Assembly (NCBI GenBank): GCA_023213395.1
Contig: CM041465.1
Coordinates: 210,435,741-210,499,740 of the forward strand
DNA length: 64,000 nucleotides
DNA from: Cycas panzhihuaensis
Lineage: Eukaryota; Cycadophyta
Reading direction: 5' to 3'
Position 1 is the first letter of the stretch; every line of letters begins with the position of its first letter. The translations under genes and the position numbers were made by a program. The notes under the pieces are model-generated. The model worked only from the letters and a program-made list of their open reading frames with translations, was not told the DNA's origin and made no database searches. Shown here one piece after another: positions 1 to 11,384 of the stretch.

Positions 1-15
1 AAAACCAATCTAGTG

Positions 16-139
16 AAGTTAGCCAAAAGATAAGAGTTAAGTTAGCCAGAATAATGGAATTAACTTGGTCAAATTGGCTTATTAAGTTAGCCAAAATGAA
101 GAAGTAAAGTCAGCCAAGCTAGTTTTAGGAAGTCAACCA
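16..139. repeat. degenerate AAGTTAGCCAAAA repeats
   Basis: The motif AAGTTAGCCAAAA or a close variant recurs five times (starts near 16, 39, 84, 107 and 130) with uneven spacing. No gene is visible in bases 1-330. It may be a decayed minisatellite or the edge of a gypsy gag or leader region; I cannot tell which. Confidence 0.45.
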
Positions 140-330
140 ACACTGGGGTTTGGAATGCCACAATGTTATCTACTAGCTCCAACCCTCTTCTTCACTGGTA
201 AGTTTGAAAACCAATACAAAAGTTGCAAAGATTACAAATGTTGCCAAGAAGTGCACTATCTTGCTTGTAAGACTAGCAGAGAACTCACCAAAAACCAAAA
301 ATAGAAGCCCTACATCCTGAGATATAACAA

Positions 331-2740
331 CTCTTGGATGAATATGCAAATGTATTTATTCAAACCTCCAATGGGTTTGTTGCTCATGGGGGAAATTCAA
401 CACAACATAAGATCTATTGCCAAGACCCACTCTGCCAAATGGTCCACTTTATGAAACCTCTATTTTGGAGGTGGGGAACTCAAGAGGCAACTCACAAAAC
501 TCATAGAAGGGGGCAAAATCTAACCGAGTTCCTCACTCTATGGATCACTGTTGATACTCGTGTCAAAGAAAGATGGCACTTAGAGACTCTATATTAATCA
601 CAAATCTTTGAACTGCATAACAGTTAAAAATCATTATCCATTGCCCTGCATTGATGATCTATTGGATGAATTGCAAGGGGCCAAATATTTCACAAAAGTT
701 GATTTGGCATCAAGTACAAATGTAGCATGTCGACACTTGGGAAGATTGCATTCAGCATCTGCTTAAGATTGTATGAATGGTTAGTAATGCCATTCGACCT
801 CACCAATGTGGCAACCATCTTCATGCGGTTGATGAATGATGTGCTTCGCCCTTTTCTAGGCCAATTCATCATCGTCCTTCTTGATGACATCTTAATTTAT
901 AGTTGAATGTGGCAAAAGCACCTTCAACATGTATGATAGGTGATGGACACTCTTCAAGCAAATCAATTAAAGACAAAGAAGAGTAAATGTTCATGTAGGT
1001 AGGAGTCAGTGACCTATTTAGGGTATGCCATTTAATTTAGAAGGAATTCATGTAGATCCTATGAAAGTGCAAGTCATCCACAATTGGAGAATATTGAATG
1101 ATTTAACTGACCTTCATAGTTTTCTGGGGTATATAAATTTCCACAGAAGATTTATACTCCGATATGCAGACATGGCACATGCACTCTATGCCCTCACTTA
1201 GGGCAAAACAACTTACAAACGGGGACCTACCACAAAAGGGTGCCTTTGAATGGTTGAAGAATGTCTTAAGCACGACTCCAATTCTTTGCATTCCCAAACA
1301 CACAAAAACCCTTCATGATCGAGATTGATGCTTCTCAAGTGGCTATGGGAGTTGTACTTATGCAAGGAGGACATCCCATTTCTTATCATTCTAAGACATT
1401 TTCAAAAGAAAAACTAAACTACAATGCTTATGACAAGGACTTCTATATCATTGTCCAAGCAATTCAATATCGGCATTGTTATCTCTTCAGTAAAGAGATT
1501 GTCATCCATACCAACCATCAACCTTTGAAGTCACTACAAATCATAATCGCATATAGGAACACTGCCACATGCAATGGGCTTCATATTTGCAACAATTCCA
1601 TTTAGTTATCAAATATAAAAAGGACAACACTAATACAATAGTAGATTTTCTCAGCAAGCCTCCACCTTATACAATGTTGAATCTACTTGACACTATGTGT
1701 GTCACATATTCAAAATGACAAAACCTTTATGCATTTGATCTGTACTTTGGTAACATCTACACCTCCATTCAGCATCTAAATTAGGTGAATTGGCAACCAT
1801 TCTTGGGTTATCATCTGTAGGATGGATTTCTATACCAACTTAGCTAGCTTTGTGTAACCAGGGGCTATAGGAAACAATTTTTAAAAGCAATACATGCTTC
1901 CAGTTATCAGGATCATTTTAGGGTTACAAAGCACCTACATTATTTCTATTAGATGTCAATGCAAAAGAATGTTGAATAGTACATTACACATTGCACCTTA
2001 TGCATCTAATCAAAGGTAGCCAATCAGAAGGTAGGAATGTATAAACCCCTACCTATACCATCTCAACCATGGGAATCTATCTCTATTGATTTCATTAGTG
2101 GCTTGTCGATGATACGATGCAAATAGAATTGTATATTGGCCATTGTTTGTAGATTCTAAAAAATGGCCATCTTCATTCCATGTAACAAACAATAGATGCA
2201 CAACATATGGCCAAACTCTTTTTTAAACATGTTTGGGTGCACTATGGCCTACTGCTCTCTATTATTGCATAATGAGATGTGCATTTCCTTAGCCATTTCT
2301 GGTGAATGCTATGGAGACTATGGGAAGCCAACTCCAATATTCAACAACCTTCCATCCCCAGACAAATGGCCAAACAAAAGCGGTGAATCATACCCTCATT
2401 AATGCACTTCACATTTATCAACATACTCCTACACAATGGGATTGGCCTCTTACCATGATTCAACACAAATACAACTGAGTTGTGCATTGTTCAAAAGGAT
2501 ATTCACCTATTGAGGTATGTTGTGGATATCAGCTAGTGGTTTCTTATGAGTTTCCCATAGCATTATTGGCTCCAATGATACAACACGAGCAAATTGAACA
2601 GTGGAAGGCATTCGTCTTTACAAAATGCCTCCAACAGATGCATACCAAAATTTGAAAGATGCTTGCTCAAACCCAAGCCAAATATAAAGCTAAGAAAGCA
2701 TAAATGGTTGCATTTAGCAAAGTTGTGGTCTAGTACAACA
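331..2740 (+). mobile_element. decayed Ty3/gypsy fragment (I), internal region only
   Basis: Reverse transcriptase, RNase H and integrase remnants occur in gypsy order on the + strand. No LTR is visible: the left end is outside or unrecognised, and the right end stops where the leader-like tail of element A begins near 2741. The integrase core, with a PWESISIDFISGLS motif, resembles the chromovirus group. It is heavily decayed and certainly inactive. Confidence 0.8.
572..2720 (+). pseudogene. gypsy pol remnant: RT, RNase H, integrase
   Basis: RT starts near 572 (ITVKNHYPLPCIDDLLDEL, then YFTKVDLAS) and continues as [12 protein letters not shown] and [10 protein letters not shown] at about 787-904, where LLDD stands at the usual FxDD active site. 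RNase H spans about 1309-1545, with MIEIDASQ as first catalytic Asp, SYHSKTF and HTNHQPLKSL. Integrase follows: an HHCC-type finger remnant ending HCTLC near 2000, then the core from 2060, and near 2350 a broken HPQTNGQT-like stretch. Several frameshifts and in-frame stops separate the pieces, so no functional polyprotein is possible. Family and domain order are clear; exact edges are not. Confidence 0.8.
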
Positions 2741-3094
2741 TATCACATGAGTAGGTTTTAAAGGCCAATAGAGGAGAATCACACTAAGTACCTGTAGATT
2801 TACTAAGAAATCCTACAAAAATATTTTTTATTTGCAAAAGAATGAAGAAAAATAATGTATTCTAGGTCTTTTCTTTGTTGTAGACACAAACCAAACCTTA
2901 GAAAATTTTCAAAAATTAGATATGGTAATTTTTAGCCTACAAACACATTGAAATAATGAAAAAACTGCAAAAAACAGAGCCAAACTTAGCCTTGGATTGC
3001 CTTCGGAGAGCCAAGGTTATCACCAAGGGTTTGGTGCCACTTCCTCAAGCCTGCAAACAACGAGTTCTCCTCTCCAATCTACTCTGATACCAAA
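2741..3094 (-). repeat. extra copy of element A leader and PBS beyond its 3' LTR
   Basis: Read on the - strand, the sequence just outside the 3' LTR of A is a primer-binding site (TGGTATCAGAGT, 3081-3092) followed by about 340 bp of leader. It aligns with the genuine A leader at about 30005-30346. A normal element ends at its 3' LTR, so this looks like a truncated second unit of a tandem LTR-internal-LTR-internal array. Homology ends abruptly near 2741-2748. Confidence 0.75.
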
Positions 3095-3660
3095 TGTTGA
3101 GTTAAGCATTCAACTCTAACAAGAAATGATGAAGGTATCATGTGCTACAATACCACAATATTACAAAACAACCTAGGATCTCTTGGAGAGGGAATGTTCT
3201 AAGAGAACAAGATGATTAGCATCACATCAATAGCACTATGAAGATAAGCAACTAAGCAAGCATAAATTCAAACACATGAAAGACAAGAGAAATGGAGGAG
3301 TAGGAATTATTCTTATCTCCAATAACAAGATTGACTTGTATTCAAATGACCAACATAACAATACAATACCTCTCTCTCTTATACATCACTTGAGAAATGG
3401 TCCCAGTATATAGAGGAGGAGGAGGAATCTAAGGGGACTGCATGTTTGACACTTGTCAAACATGCATGCCTTGATCCATATGCACTCACATGTGCAAAAG
3501 TGCATGAGGGGTACATTGATCCTCAAGTCACAACATATGCTCACTAGAAAGAATGTGGGTGTGTACTTTATCACATTGGGTGATAAAACACCTTTATATA
3601 AAGTACATAATATTACAATATAAAGTACAATACTTAACGTTTAAACGTAAAGGTCTAACA
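3095..3660 (-). repeat. 3' LTR of element A
   Basis: It begins TGTTAGACC after a G-rich polypurine tract and ends CTCAACA (- strand). It shares the whole length of 30347-30901. On the - strand a TATA-like CTATATACT lies near 3403-3411, preceded by the palindrome at 3439-3466 and a TTTATCAC/GTGATAAA hairpin near 3567-3590. Confidence 0.9.
3439..3466. promoter_or_regulatory. 28-bp palindrome in U3 of LTR A
   Basis: The arms TGCATGTTTGACA and TGTCAAACATGCA (13 bp each) flank a CT spacer. The site lies about 30 bp upstream of the TATA-like box in LTR orientation. The same palindrome is at 30680-30707. In B LTRs both arms carry the mirrored change (TGGATG.. and ..CATCCA). The symmetry suggests a dimeric protein site or a hairpin; binding is inferred only. 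Confidence 0.6.
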
Positions 3661-3670
3661 CCCCCCTTAA
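3661..3670 (-). other. polypurine tract of element A
   Basis: The - strand reads TTAAGGGGGG directly before the 3' LTR start, the expected primer site for second-strand synthesis. Confidence 0.85.
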
Positions 3671-3679
3671 TGTTTACAA

Positions 3680-5290
3680 TGTTAAGTTTAATAGTAAGAC
3701 CTTCCTAGAATTTCTCAAAATTTTCTCTACTAAGTGGCTCGGTAAAAATGTTTGAAAGCTATTGATCTGTGAGTCTGTAAAAGAGGTCGATCTCATCGTT
3801 CTGCACATGTTCCTCAATATGCTTGGTCCTTGCATGAAAAAACAGATTCTTAGTCAACTTGAGCACACTTTGGTTGTCACAATACAACTTGGTGGGGGTG
3901 CTCTTGCTTAAGTCCAAGCTCGCTCAAAATCCTCCTTAGCTATATAACCTCACAAGTTGCGTTGACTATAACTTTGTAATCTATTTCTGTGGAAGACAAG
4001 GTAGCATTAGGTTGCTTCTTGCAACTCCATGAAATAACTCCTGACCCAAGGTTGAAGGAATACCTTGAGGTCGATCGTTGACTATCTTGGCATTCTGCCC
4101 AAGCAGAGTCCTAGAACCCCTCCAATGTGAAATTCTTATTATCTGTATATTATAAGCCAAGCTGTAATGTGCCTTTGAAATATCACAGTATACATTTGGC
4201 TGCATTCCAATGCTTCTAATTGGGTTGAGACATGTATCTAGAGCAAATTCCAACTGAAAATGAATGACTTGGTCTAGTGTAAGTAAAATAAATGAGACTA
4301 CCCACTAGTTGTCAATATAATGTGGGATCTGTCGATTATGCTTCCTCATCGAGTGACAATTTTACACCATTCTCCATAGGTGTAGGCAAAGGCTTGCAAT
4401 CCTCCACTCTAAATCGCTGCAAAATGTCCCAAGAATATTTGGATTGGGAGATAGAGATATGACCTAGCTGTTGCCACACTTCCATGCCTAAAAAATAATG
4501 GAGAAGTCCAAGATCTATCATCTCAAAACTTCTCTTAAGATCATCCTAGAGAACCTGTATCATCTTAGTGTCATTCCCAATGATCACAAAGTCATCAACA
4601 TACAAAATCACCAAGACAACATGGTTATCCCTAACTTTCATGTATAGATTAGGGTTTAATGAGAATCGATGATATCCATGTCTCTGAAAATAATCATCAA
4701 TTTTTTTAGTACCATGCTTGAGGGGCCTGTTTCAATCCATACAATTCCTTTTTGAGGCGATAGACCAAGTATTCTTTGCCATGTGAAACATATCTATGAG
4801 GTTGCTCTAAATATACCTTCTCTTCAAGGTCACCATTTAGCAAGGCACTCTTCATGTCCATTTGATAAATTGGCCACTTGCATTGAGCAGCTAAGTCCAA
4901 TATTAATCTAATGATGTTCATGTTTGCTACAGATGCGAAGGTCTTCTCATAATCAATGCTTTCTTTTTATTTGGATCCCTTGGCAACCAATCGAGCCTTA
5001 TGATGCTCAATTGTTCCATTAGATTAGAATTTGGTTTTATCCAGCTATTTGCAATTTATTGCCTGTTTGTCCTTAGGCAATTCTATCAAATCCCAAGTTC
5101 CATTTTTTTCAATAGAATGAATTTCTTCATCCATGGCAACTTTCCACTTTCATTTGTATATGTCTCCTTAAAAGTGGAAGGCTCATCTATACAAAGCACT
5201 TCAGCCATAAGTGCATCACTAATTGATTGCTGCCACGTTTTTTATGGGCGTTTTCCTTCAAGGTCTTATGCATCCTATACTGTCTAAGTG
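3680..5290 (-). pseudogene. element A reverse transcriptase and RNase H
   Basis: RT runs from about 5290 down. Conserved blocks are MNIIRLILDLAAQCKWPIYQ, DMKSALLNGDLEEKVYLEQP and LYGLKQAPQAWY at 4921-4706. A YVDD-type region lies near 4590 and the GLLHYFLGMEVWQQ block near 4521-4470. RNase H follows below 4260, and its last catalytic block is near 3960-3990. Stops and frameshifts separate these blocks. The enzyme would copy element RNA into cDNA inside the particle; this copy cannot. Confidence 0.85.
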
Positions 5291-5523
5291 TACCATTTGG
5301 GTAACTTCTTTGTTGCTGTGACTGTGGCATGAACATCTTGGGCCTACAATGGTTGAACAACCTCTGAAGGACTACCAAGGTCAAGTGGAGTTGTTAATGA
5401 AGATAGACTTGAATGTGACAAAGAAGTGATAGGAGCAAAAGATGAACGTGGTGTTGAACATTATGAGGGAAAGAAATCTTCAACAATCTATTTGTCTTTA
5501 TCAAGAGAAAGACGGATGGATGC

Positions 5524-6400
5524 TCATTCCATCTCCTCATTCTCTTTAGCAAATATTATATCTCTTGAAATATACATTTTCTTGGTGATGGGATAATACA
5601 TTCTATATGCTTTACTGCCAATAAAGTAACTAATGAAAATACATTTTAAACTTTTATCATCTAATTTCTTCCTTTGTTGTTGGGAAATGTGCGTGTATGT
5701 AGTGCACTCAAAAGTATGCAAATGGGTAACAACTGGCTTTTTGTCAGACCAAGCATCCTTTGATGTCATGTCAGGGACTATAATAGTAGAGCTTCTATTG
5801 GTGACATAAGCCGTTGTATGAAATGTTTCTGCCCAATAAGAAAGTAGAAGCCCCTTTGCATGCATCATGGCTTTGGATTTGTTTGCCAAACTCCAATTCA
5901 TCCTCTCAGCTACGCTATTTTGCTAAGGTGTGTATGGAGTAGTGAGTTGCTTTCTAATCCCATGACCTTTGCAGAACTGGTTGAAGTTTCTTGAAGTGAA
6001 TTCACCACCATTGCTAGATCTCAACATTTTGATTAGTAGATTCGACTCATTTTCACAGCAAGTTTGAATTCCTTGAATTTATCCAAAGCTTCAAGTTTGT
6101 GTTTGATAAAATAGACTCAAACCTTGGGTGGAAAATCATCAATGAAAGCGATATAATAAAATGCTCCTCTAAGAGATTGTGCGGACATGGGTCCACATAA
6201 ATTTGTATGAATCAATTGTAATGGTTATAATGCACGCCATACTTTGCCTTTAGGAAAGGTTCTCGATGTTATTTCCCCATTATACAAGCTTCACAAAGGC
6301 ATTTAGATGCTGAAATCTTTGGAAGTCCAAACACCATGTTTTTGCTTAACATCATTTTGATGTTTTCTAGGCTCAAGTGACCTAATTTGTTGTGCCAAAG
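5524..6400 (-). pseudogene. element A integrase remnant
   Basis: The - strand shows the pre-integrase finger (LWHNKLGHLSLENIKMML, then CLCEACIMGK) near 6395-6270. A broken catalytic core lies around 6200-5930, with many frame changes. A readable C-terminal part (5901-5524) includes SLANKSKAMMHAKGLLLSYW and the SRDIIFAKE block. Catalytic residues cannot be followed in one frame. Confidence 0.8.
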
Positions 6401-7816
6401 TTATTCTTTCGTCAGTGACTTAGAGACATATGTTGGTGAAGTATCAAGTGTTATGTTTGAATCATCCAATTTGTAAAATCCATGGTCTTCATGATCAATG
6501 GTAACCACTTGATCATTCTTTTCACTGCTAGTGCATTTCCCACCTTTAAATAAAACACTCATTTGTTGCTTATCTAGTTGGCTAACAGATAGTAAGTTCT
6601 TGTACATTGAAGGCACCAAGTAAGCATCGCTTGTGGGAAATGTCAAAGTAGGGCAATCTAGTGAGTGGAAAGAGGCAATTTTGCCTGCACTAGATATTAG
6701 CACAATCTCATTGTTGCCAAAGGTTACTGTTTTCCCTTTTCCTTCCTTAATCTCATAGAGCAAATCCTTGTCATCAATCATATGATGGGATGCTTCCTAA
6801 TCAATAATCCAAGTGCTATCACTATTTATGGTGTGATAGGCACAAAACAATTTATCATTATTATTAGTAAACTGATTAGTGTGGCATTGATTTCCACCTC
6901 TGAATGCCCCCCTTCCTCTATGACCTCCTCAAAATACACCTCGATTTGATTTATGAGGGGGTTGTTGTCTTTGTTGTTACTGTTGTGGCAGGTACTACTA
7001 CTATTACTACATGTTGAATTGATGCTTCCGACACTCTAGTTGAATGTGGCCCTTTTTGCCAAAATAATGACAAACAATTTTATTGGCTTTAGATGTGCCA
7101 GTATTCAAATTCCCAAATTGTTTGTTGAAGTTTGGTTTGAGAGTTTGTTTGCCTTTATACTTGGTTGTGAATGCTTCTAAAGTAGATGGTTCACCCTGAC
7201 GACAGTACATTTGCTCCTCTCATAGTAAGAGACTTTCACGTTGATTGAAAGTCATTGTGCCAAGTGTGCCTCCTTGTGTGATTGAAGAAATAAACCCATT
7301 GTACTCCTTTGGTAATGCATGAATTATGGCAATGACAAGGTCTTCATTTGAAGTTGGTTTCCCCAATGTTGTCAGCTCACTATTGATCTCTTTGATGGAG
7401 GACAATAATGTCATCATAGGCTCAACAAATCTCAAAATAAACAACTTTGCCTCAGTCACTACAATGAGAGCATCATCTCACCTTTCATACAAAGCAAGCA
7501 AAGTGTCCTATGCATCTTTAAAAAAAATATCATTTACAATATTTTGATTAACAACATTATCAACAATCATATGAATAAATGCTAACGCTATTTCATTCTT
7601 AGCTTTACAAGCAACAACCAAAGTACGATCAAGATGGATAACTACATTGCTATCAATTGGACTTTCAATTGGAACGGGTTTCTTAAATCTACTTGATACA
7701 TAAGTCCAAAGTTCATTCATGATGAGCAAATTTTTTGCTCGTTTCTTCCATTCTTGAAAATTATCTTGTCTTATTAACTTAAAGTGGCTTGCATTAAGCA
7801 TGTTTATGGTCGCCAT
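6401..7816 (-). pseudogene. element A gag and protease
   Basis: Gag starts at the ATG ending at 7816 (MATINMLNASHFKLIRQDNF), the UBN2-like capsid region with a W near residue 24. It continues to 7220, and the CCHC knuckle (CHYFGKKGHIQLEC) lies near 7075-7030. The protease region follows from about 6830. The expected DSGA active site reads D-stop-E-A (WIID, stop, EASHHM), so the catalytic motif is destroyed. The segment 6781-6401 is otherwise open, with the SVSQLDKQQMSVLF block that precedes integrase. Frames change between gag and protease. Confidence 0.85.
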
Positions 7817-7954
7817 TATGTTAAAGTTATTTAAAAATTGCTCTTGTAACTAAAATATAACTTGGAGACTCGAGGCTTTGGCCACTTAAGCACCGCCTAC
7901 AAACACACCAATAACCCTGATCTTACAAAGAAAATCCAACAACTAAAGAGAGTG
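7817..7954 (-). other. element A leader, gag-proximal part
   Basis: Untranslated sequence lies between the gag start and the insertion point of element C. It continues without loss at 28596 once C and one TSD copy are removed, and it matches the leaders of B elements near their gag ATG (for example 20300-20420 on the - strand). Confidence 0.75.
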
Positions 7955-7959
7955 ATTTG

Positions 7960-8149
7960 TGTTAGAATGTAATGTTTTATTAAGATGTATTATTAGGAAT
8001 CATAAACACTCATTATATATGCAAGTGGCAAGTATCCTACGTGTGTCAATCAAACGCATAATGGTTACACCTACCTGATGTATATAAAAGAGTTATCTCT
8101 CCCTCATTAATGCATTGCATTCTTCTTCATTGAAGTAAGAATCCTAACA
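7960..8149 (+). repeat. 5' LTR of element C
   Basis: It starts TGTTAGAATG and ends ATCCTAACA, 190 bp, followed directly by the PBS. A good TATA box (TATATAAAAG, 8081-8090) lies in it. The 3' LTR lacks this segment. Confidence 0.92.
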
Positions 8150-8161
8150 TGGTATCAGAGC
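8150..8161 (+). other. primer-binding site of element C
   Basis: TGGTATCAGAGC directly abuts the 5' LTR and is complementary to the 3' end of plant initiator tRNA-Met, the usual Copia primer. Confidence 0.9.
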
Positions 8162-8853
8162 AGGTTTCACTACTCATCTGATAAAATCTTGAGAAGAAGG
8201 TTTTCTTTCAAGAAAATAGAAGAAATACAGAGATCAAATCAACAAACGATTGATAAATATCATTGAAGTCCCCCGTGCATGAAATAAGCCAGAATACGAA
8301 CCTGTACTGACTAGTACAAACATGTACGAACACATTTTTTTCCAGAGTTGTTGGATTGATTCGAAATTGCACCAGTGTATGCGTCTTCCTAAGGCCATCA
8401 TCTTTCATAATTGGCTCAAAGTCATTCAAAGATTTTTCAAGGGCAAAAGGCAGTTTTTTGTACCTGCACGGATTTGAAGAGGAAAGCACTCGGACAACTC
8501 AGGTTTTCGCCTGAAATCGGGTAATACCAGTTGCAAAATCTTTGTTTCATCCATATGATCTTGTTGATACCTATTTTATGGAATTTGGTTTGAAATTTTT
8601 AAGATTCAAGCATTTGTTTTGAAAAACCTTAACCACCCAATCCATTTTTTCGAGGTTGTTTTTTCTTAAACAAATTAAGATCTTTAAAAAATAATTACAT
8701 ATTTAGACTCCTAGCAAAAAGAGCTTTAGTTTGACATATTTTTTATCCTCATGCATACATCTTCATTTCCATACAGAAACCTGCACAATCGTATGTTCAA
8801 GTACTTCTTTGTTCAAATATTAGTCTGGTTGCTGCATTTGTATTAGATTCATT
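8162..8853 (+). other. leader of element C with a 10-bp array
   Basis: Non-coding leader of about 690 bp. At 8291-8330 there are four 10-bp units of the form CNTGTACNAA (for example CCTGTACTGA, CATGTACGAA). A similar 10-bp array is found in the leader of element D. Nothing else is recognisable. Confidence 0.6.
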
Positions 8854-9710
8854 ATGGCCTCCTCCATTTTGATACTCAGTGACCAAGATAAGTTGACAAA
8901 GACCAATTATCATATATGGAAAATTAAAATAGAAACACTATTATGAGCAAAAGAATACATGTAACTTAGAAACTAGGGTAAAAAAAAAAACCTGAAACAG
9001 TTGGTGATGCACTGAACAATTGGGAAGAAAGGGATAACTCAAGAGTAATAATATTAAAGTTGTCTGTTTCTAACTCTCTTCTTGTTTATGTTGAAAAATT
9101 AAATTCATCTCTTGAAATTTGGAAGGTATTTGAGAATTTGTATAGTTAAAAGAATCAGACTAGAATCATTACTTTTAAGAAAGAATTATTTAAGTTGTAT
9201 ACGAAGGAAACAAAAACTGTATCAGAATTCATCCATAAGGTCACCTCAGCCAGAAATGATTTATTGAGTGTAGAAGCAAATATATCATAAAAAGAAATTG
9301 TTGACATGATTGCAAGTAAGCTTTCAAAATCCTTTGATGTCACAATTAATACAATTACAAATAATGATCAAATCGCAACTATGTCTTTTGATAACTTAAT
9401 AGGGTTGTTTTTAAGGCAAGAACAAAGAAACAAATAATATGAAGAAGGGACAGAAATAGAAGATGCATTCTTGACCAAACTCAATTTGGGCCCAAGAGGA
9501 ACAGGACAAGCTCGTGGATGTGCATGCACCAGACACCAAAGGTCAATCTCATGGACGAGGACAGGAGAGCAAAGGACGAGGACATTCATTCCCTCCCAGG
9601 GATGACAAAGTGTGTTTCAACTATGGGAAGCTAGGACATTTCTCTAGCAACTATAGGTTCTTTGACGTCTACTATCATTGCAGACAATCTGGACACTATC
9701 CTTATTAGTT
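8854..9710 (+). pseudogene. element C gag
   Basis: Start ATG at 8854 (MASSILILSDQDKLTKTNYH). UBN2-type motifs follow: SRNDLLS-like helix, SKLSKSFDVTINTITNNDQI and LFLRQEQRNK. The C-terminus carries two zinc knuckles near 9610-9700, both damaged (CFNYGKLGHFSSNY and YYHCRQSGHYPY; several Cys are now Tyr). Stops occur at 8944, 9147, 9288 and 9435, mostly explicable by single changes. The product would be the capsid and nucleocapsid. Confidence 0.85.
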
Positions 9711-10752
9711 CCCACAAGGAGAGCAGAGATCCAGAAAGGAAAAAGACAAGCTACCAACTACAACAAAGAACAAATTGATCCTGATAAAGATGAAGAAGAA
9801 ACAACCTTTATAGTTGCATTGACAACAGGCCTTGGAGACAAAGAAGTATGGTATATTGACTCTGGCTCTTTCAGGCACCTGATCAGACGAGAAGATTGGT
9901 TTAAGTCACTTAAACCCTATTCTCCTAATAAATTAGTTGAATTAGGAGATAAATATCCTCTTCAAATTAAAGGTGTTGGCACCATAGCTATTGAAGTAAA
10001 GGGCACAATTCAAAAGATTGGTAATGTATTGTTTGTACCAGGCCCTAAAAAGAAATTTCTATTTGTTTCCCAACTTTATAAGAGAAAGTTGGTGGCTGTT
10101 TTTGGTGTAAAAGGCTACTGCCATATTATGGACATGAAAAAGAGTGGCATTGAAATTTCCAAAGGAGTTGAAAGCAATGATCTATACAGGTTGCTTTCTA
10201 ACCTTGTTATTAAAAACAAGGCTATAAAAGCATATACTGTTGAAAATGTTAATAATAACAAGCTCTGACATTTGAAGTATGGACATATCTCCATAGATAG
10301 GTTAGAATTATTACAAAAATTTGGAATGGTTACTAGACTTCCTAATGTTTCATTTCAACCTCTAACCTGCAAAGGTTGCTTGCTTGGAAAACAACATCGT
10401 TGTCCTTTTAAAAAAAGTGAATGGAGAGCAAAGAATAAACTTAATTCACATAGATTTGTGCGAGCCAATTACTCCATGTTCCATAAATGGAGCTAGGTAT
10501 TTTATTACGTTCATTGATGATTTCTCCAAGAAAGTTTAGATTTATTTTTTATACAGTAAATCTGAAGTTTTCGACAAATTTAAAAAATTCAAGGCAGAAG
10601 CTGAACTGGAATGTGGTAACAAAATAATGTGCATCAAATTGGATGGAGGTGGAGAATATATCTCAAAGGATTTCCTAAATTTCTGCAGATATCATGGAAT
10701 ACGAAGATAGTTTACAACTCCATATACACCGTAGTCTAATGGAGTAGCAGAA
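9711..10752 (+). pseudogene. element C protease and integrase N-terminal half
   Basis: An open stretch to 10268 carries the protease active site WYIDSGS near 9850 and GVGTIAIEVKGTI downstream. After a stop (TGA at 10268) the pre-integrase finger continues: HLKYGHISIDRLELL and CKGCLLGKQHRC. The integrase core begins with FITFIDDFS near 10500; the second Asp region reads KLDGGGEY. The core is cut at 10752 by B1 and resumes at 26251. Confidence 0.87.
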
Positions 10753-11300
10753 TGTTAAACCTTATGTTTACATGTTAAGCCTATGTACTTTATTTTTCAT
10801 GTATTATTTATACTTTTGTACTTTAGGGGTGACTTATCACTTAAGTGATAATGTGCACACCCACATTCTTTCCTAGTGACACAACATTGTCACGAAAGGG
10901 TCAAATGGACCCCCATGCACTTTTGCTCACTTGAGAGCCCAAAATGACACATGTCCTACATGCAAGGCATATACCTTGGATGTTTGACACCTGTCAAACA
11001 TCCAATGTCTTAGGTCTCTCCTTTCACTCTATATATTGAGACCTCTTCTCATTGTTCTCATATAGAGTTGGAGTTGTATTGTTATGCTGCCAGTTTGCTA
11101 ATCAAACTGCTATTCATTAGGAGGTTGGACCAATTCCAACTCCTCATATTTGGTATCATTTCGCTCTTTCTATTATGCTTTGATCTTGCTCATGTTTGAT
11201 CTCATACTTTCATTGTTAGTCTAGATTATCTGCTTTCTAGAACTAGAATGGATATAGCTTCTAGATCTTGGGTTTCAAAGGCTTTTTGGCCATTTCTACA
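10753..11300 (+). repeat. 5' LTR of B1
   Basis: It starts TGTTAAACC and ends TTCTACA. It holds an 18-bp palindrome TTATCACTTAAGTGATAA (10834-10851), the 28-bp palindrome at 10977-11004 and a TATA box near 11030-11037. R and U5 carry further small inverted repeats. Confidence 0.95.
10977..11004. promoter_or_regulatory. 28-bp palindrome upstream of LTR TATA (B family)
   Basis: The arms TGGATGTTTGACA and TGTCAAACATCCA flank a CC spacer and end about 25 bp before the TATA box. Other B copies: 22976-23003 (perfect arms) and 51807-51834 (perfect arms). The core GACA-NN-TGTC is also seen in LTRs of other families. The role is inferred. Confidence 0.6.
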
Positions 11301-11302
11301 TT

Positions 11303-11314
11303 TGGCATCAGAGC
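11303..11314 (+). other. primer-binding site of B1
   Basis: TGGCATCAGAGC lies two bases after the LTR. It differs from the initiator tRNA-Met complement TGGTATCAGAGC at one position. Confidence 0.88.
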
Positions 11315-11384
11315 TAGAGGAGACTAGTTCCCTCTATTCTGACTTTGCCTTGCTTAAGGGAGATTCAAAGTAGGTTCTACTACT

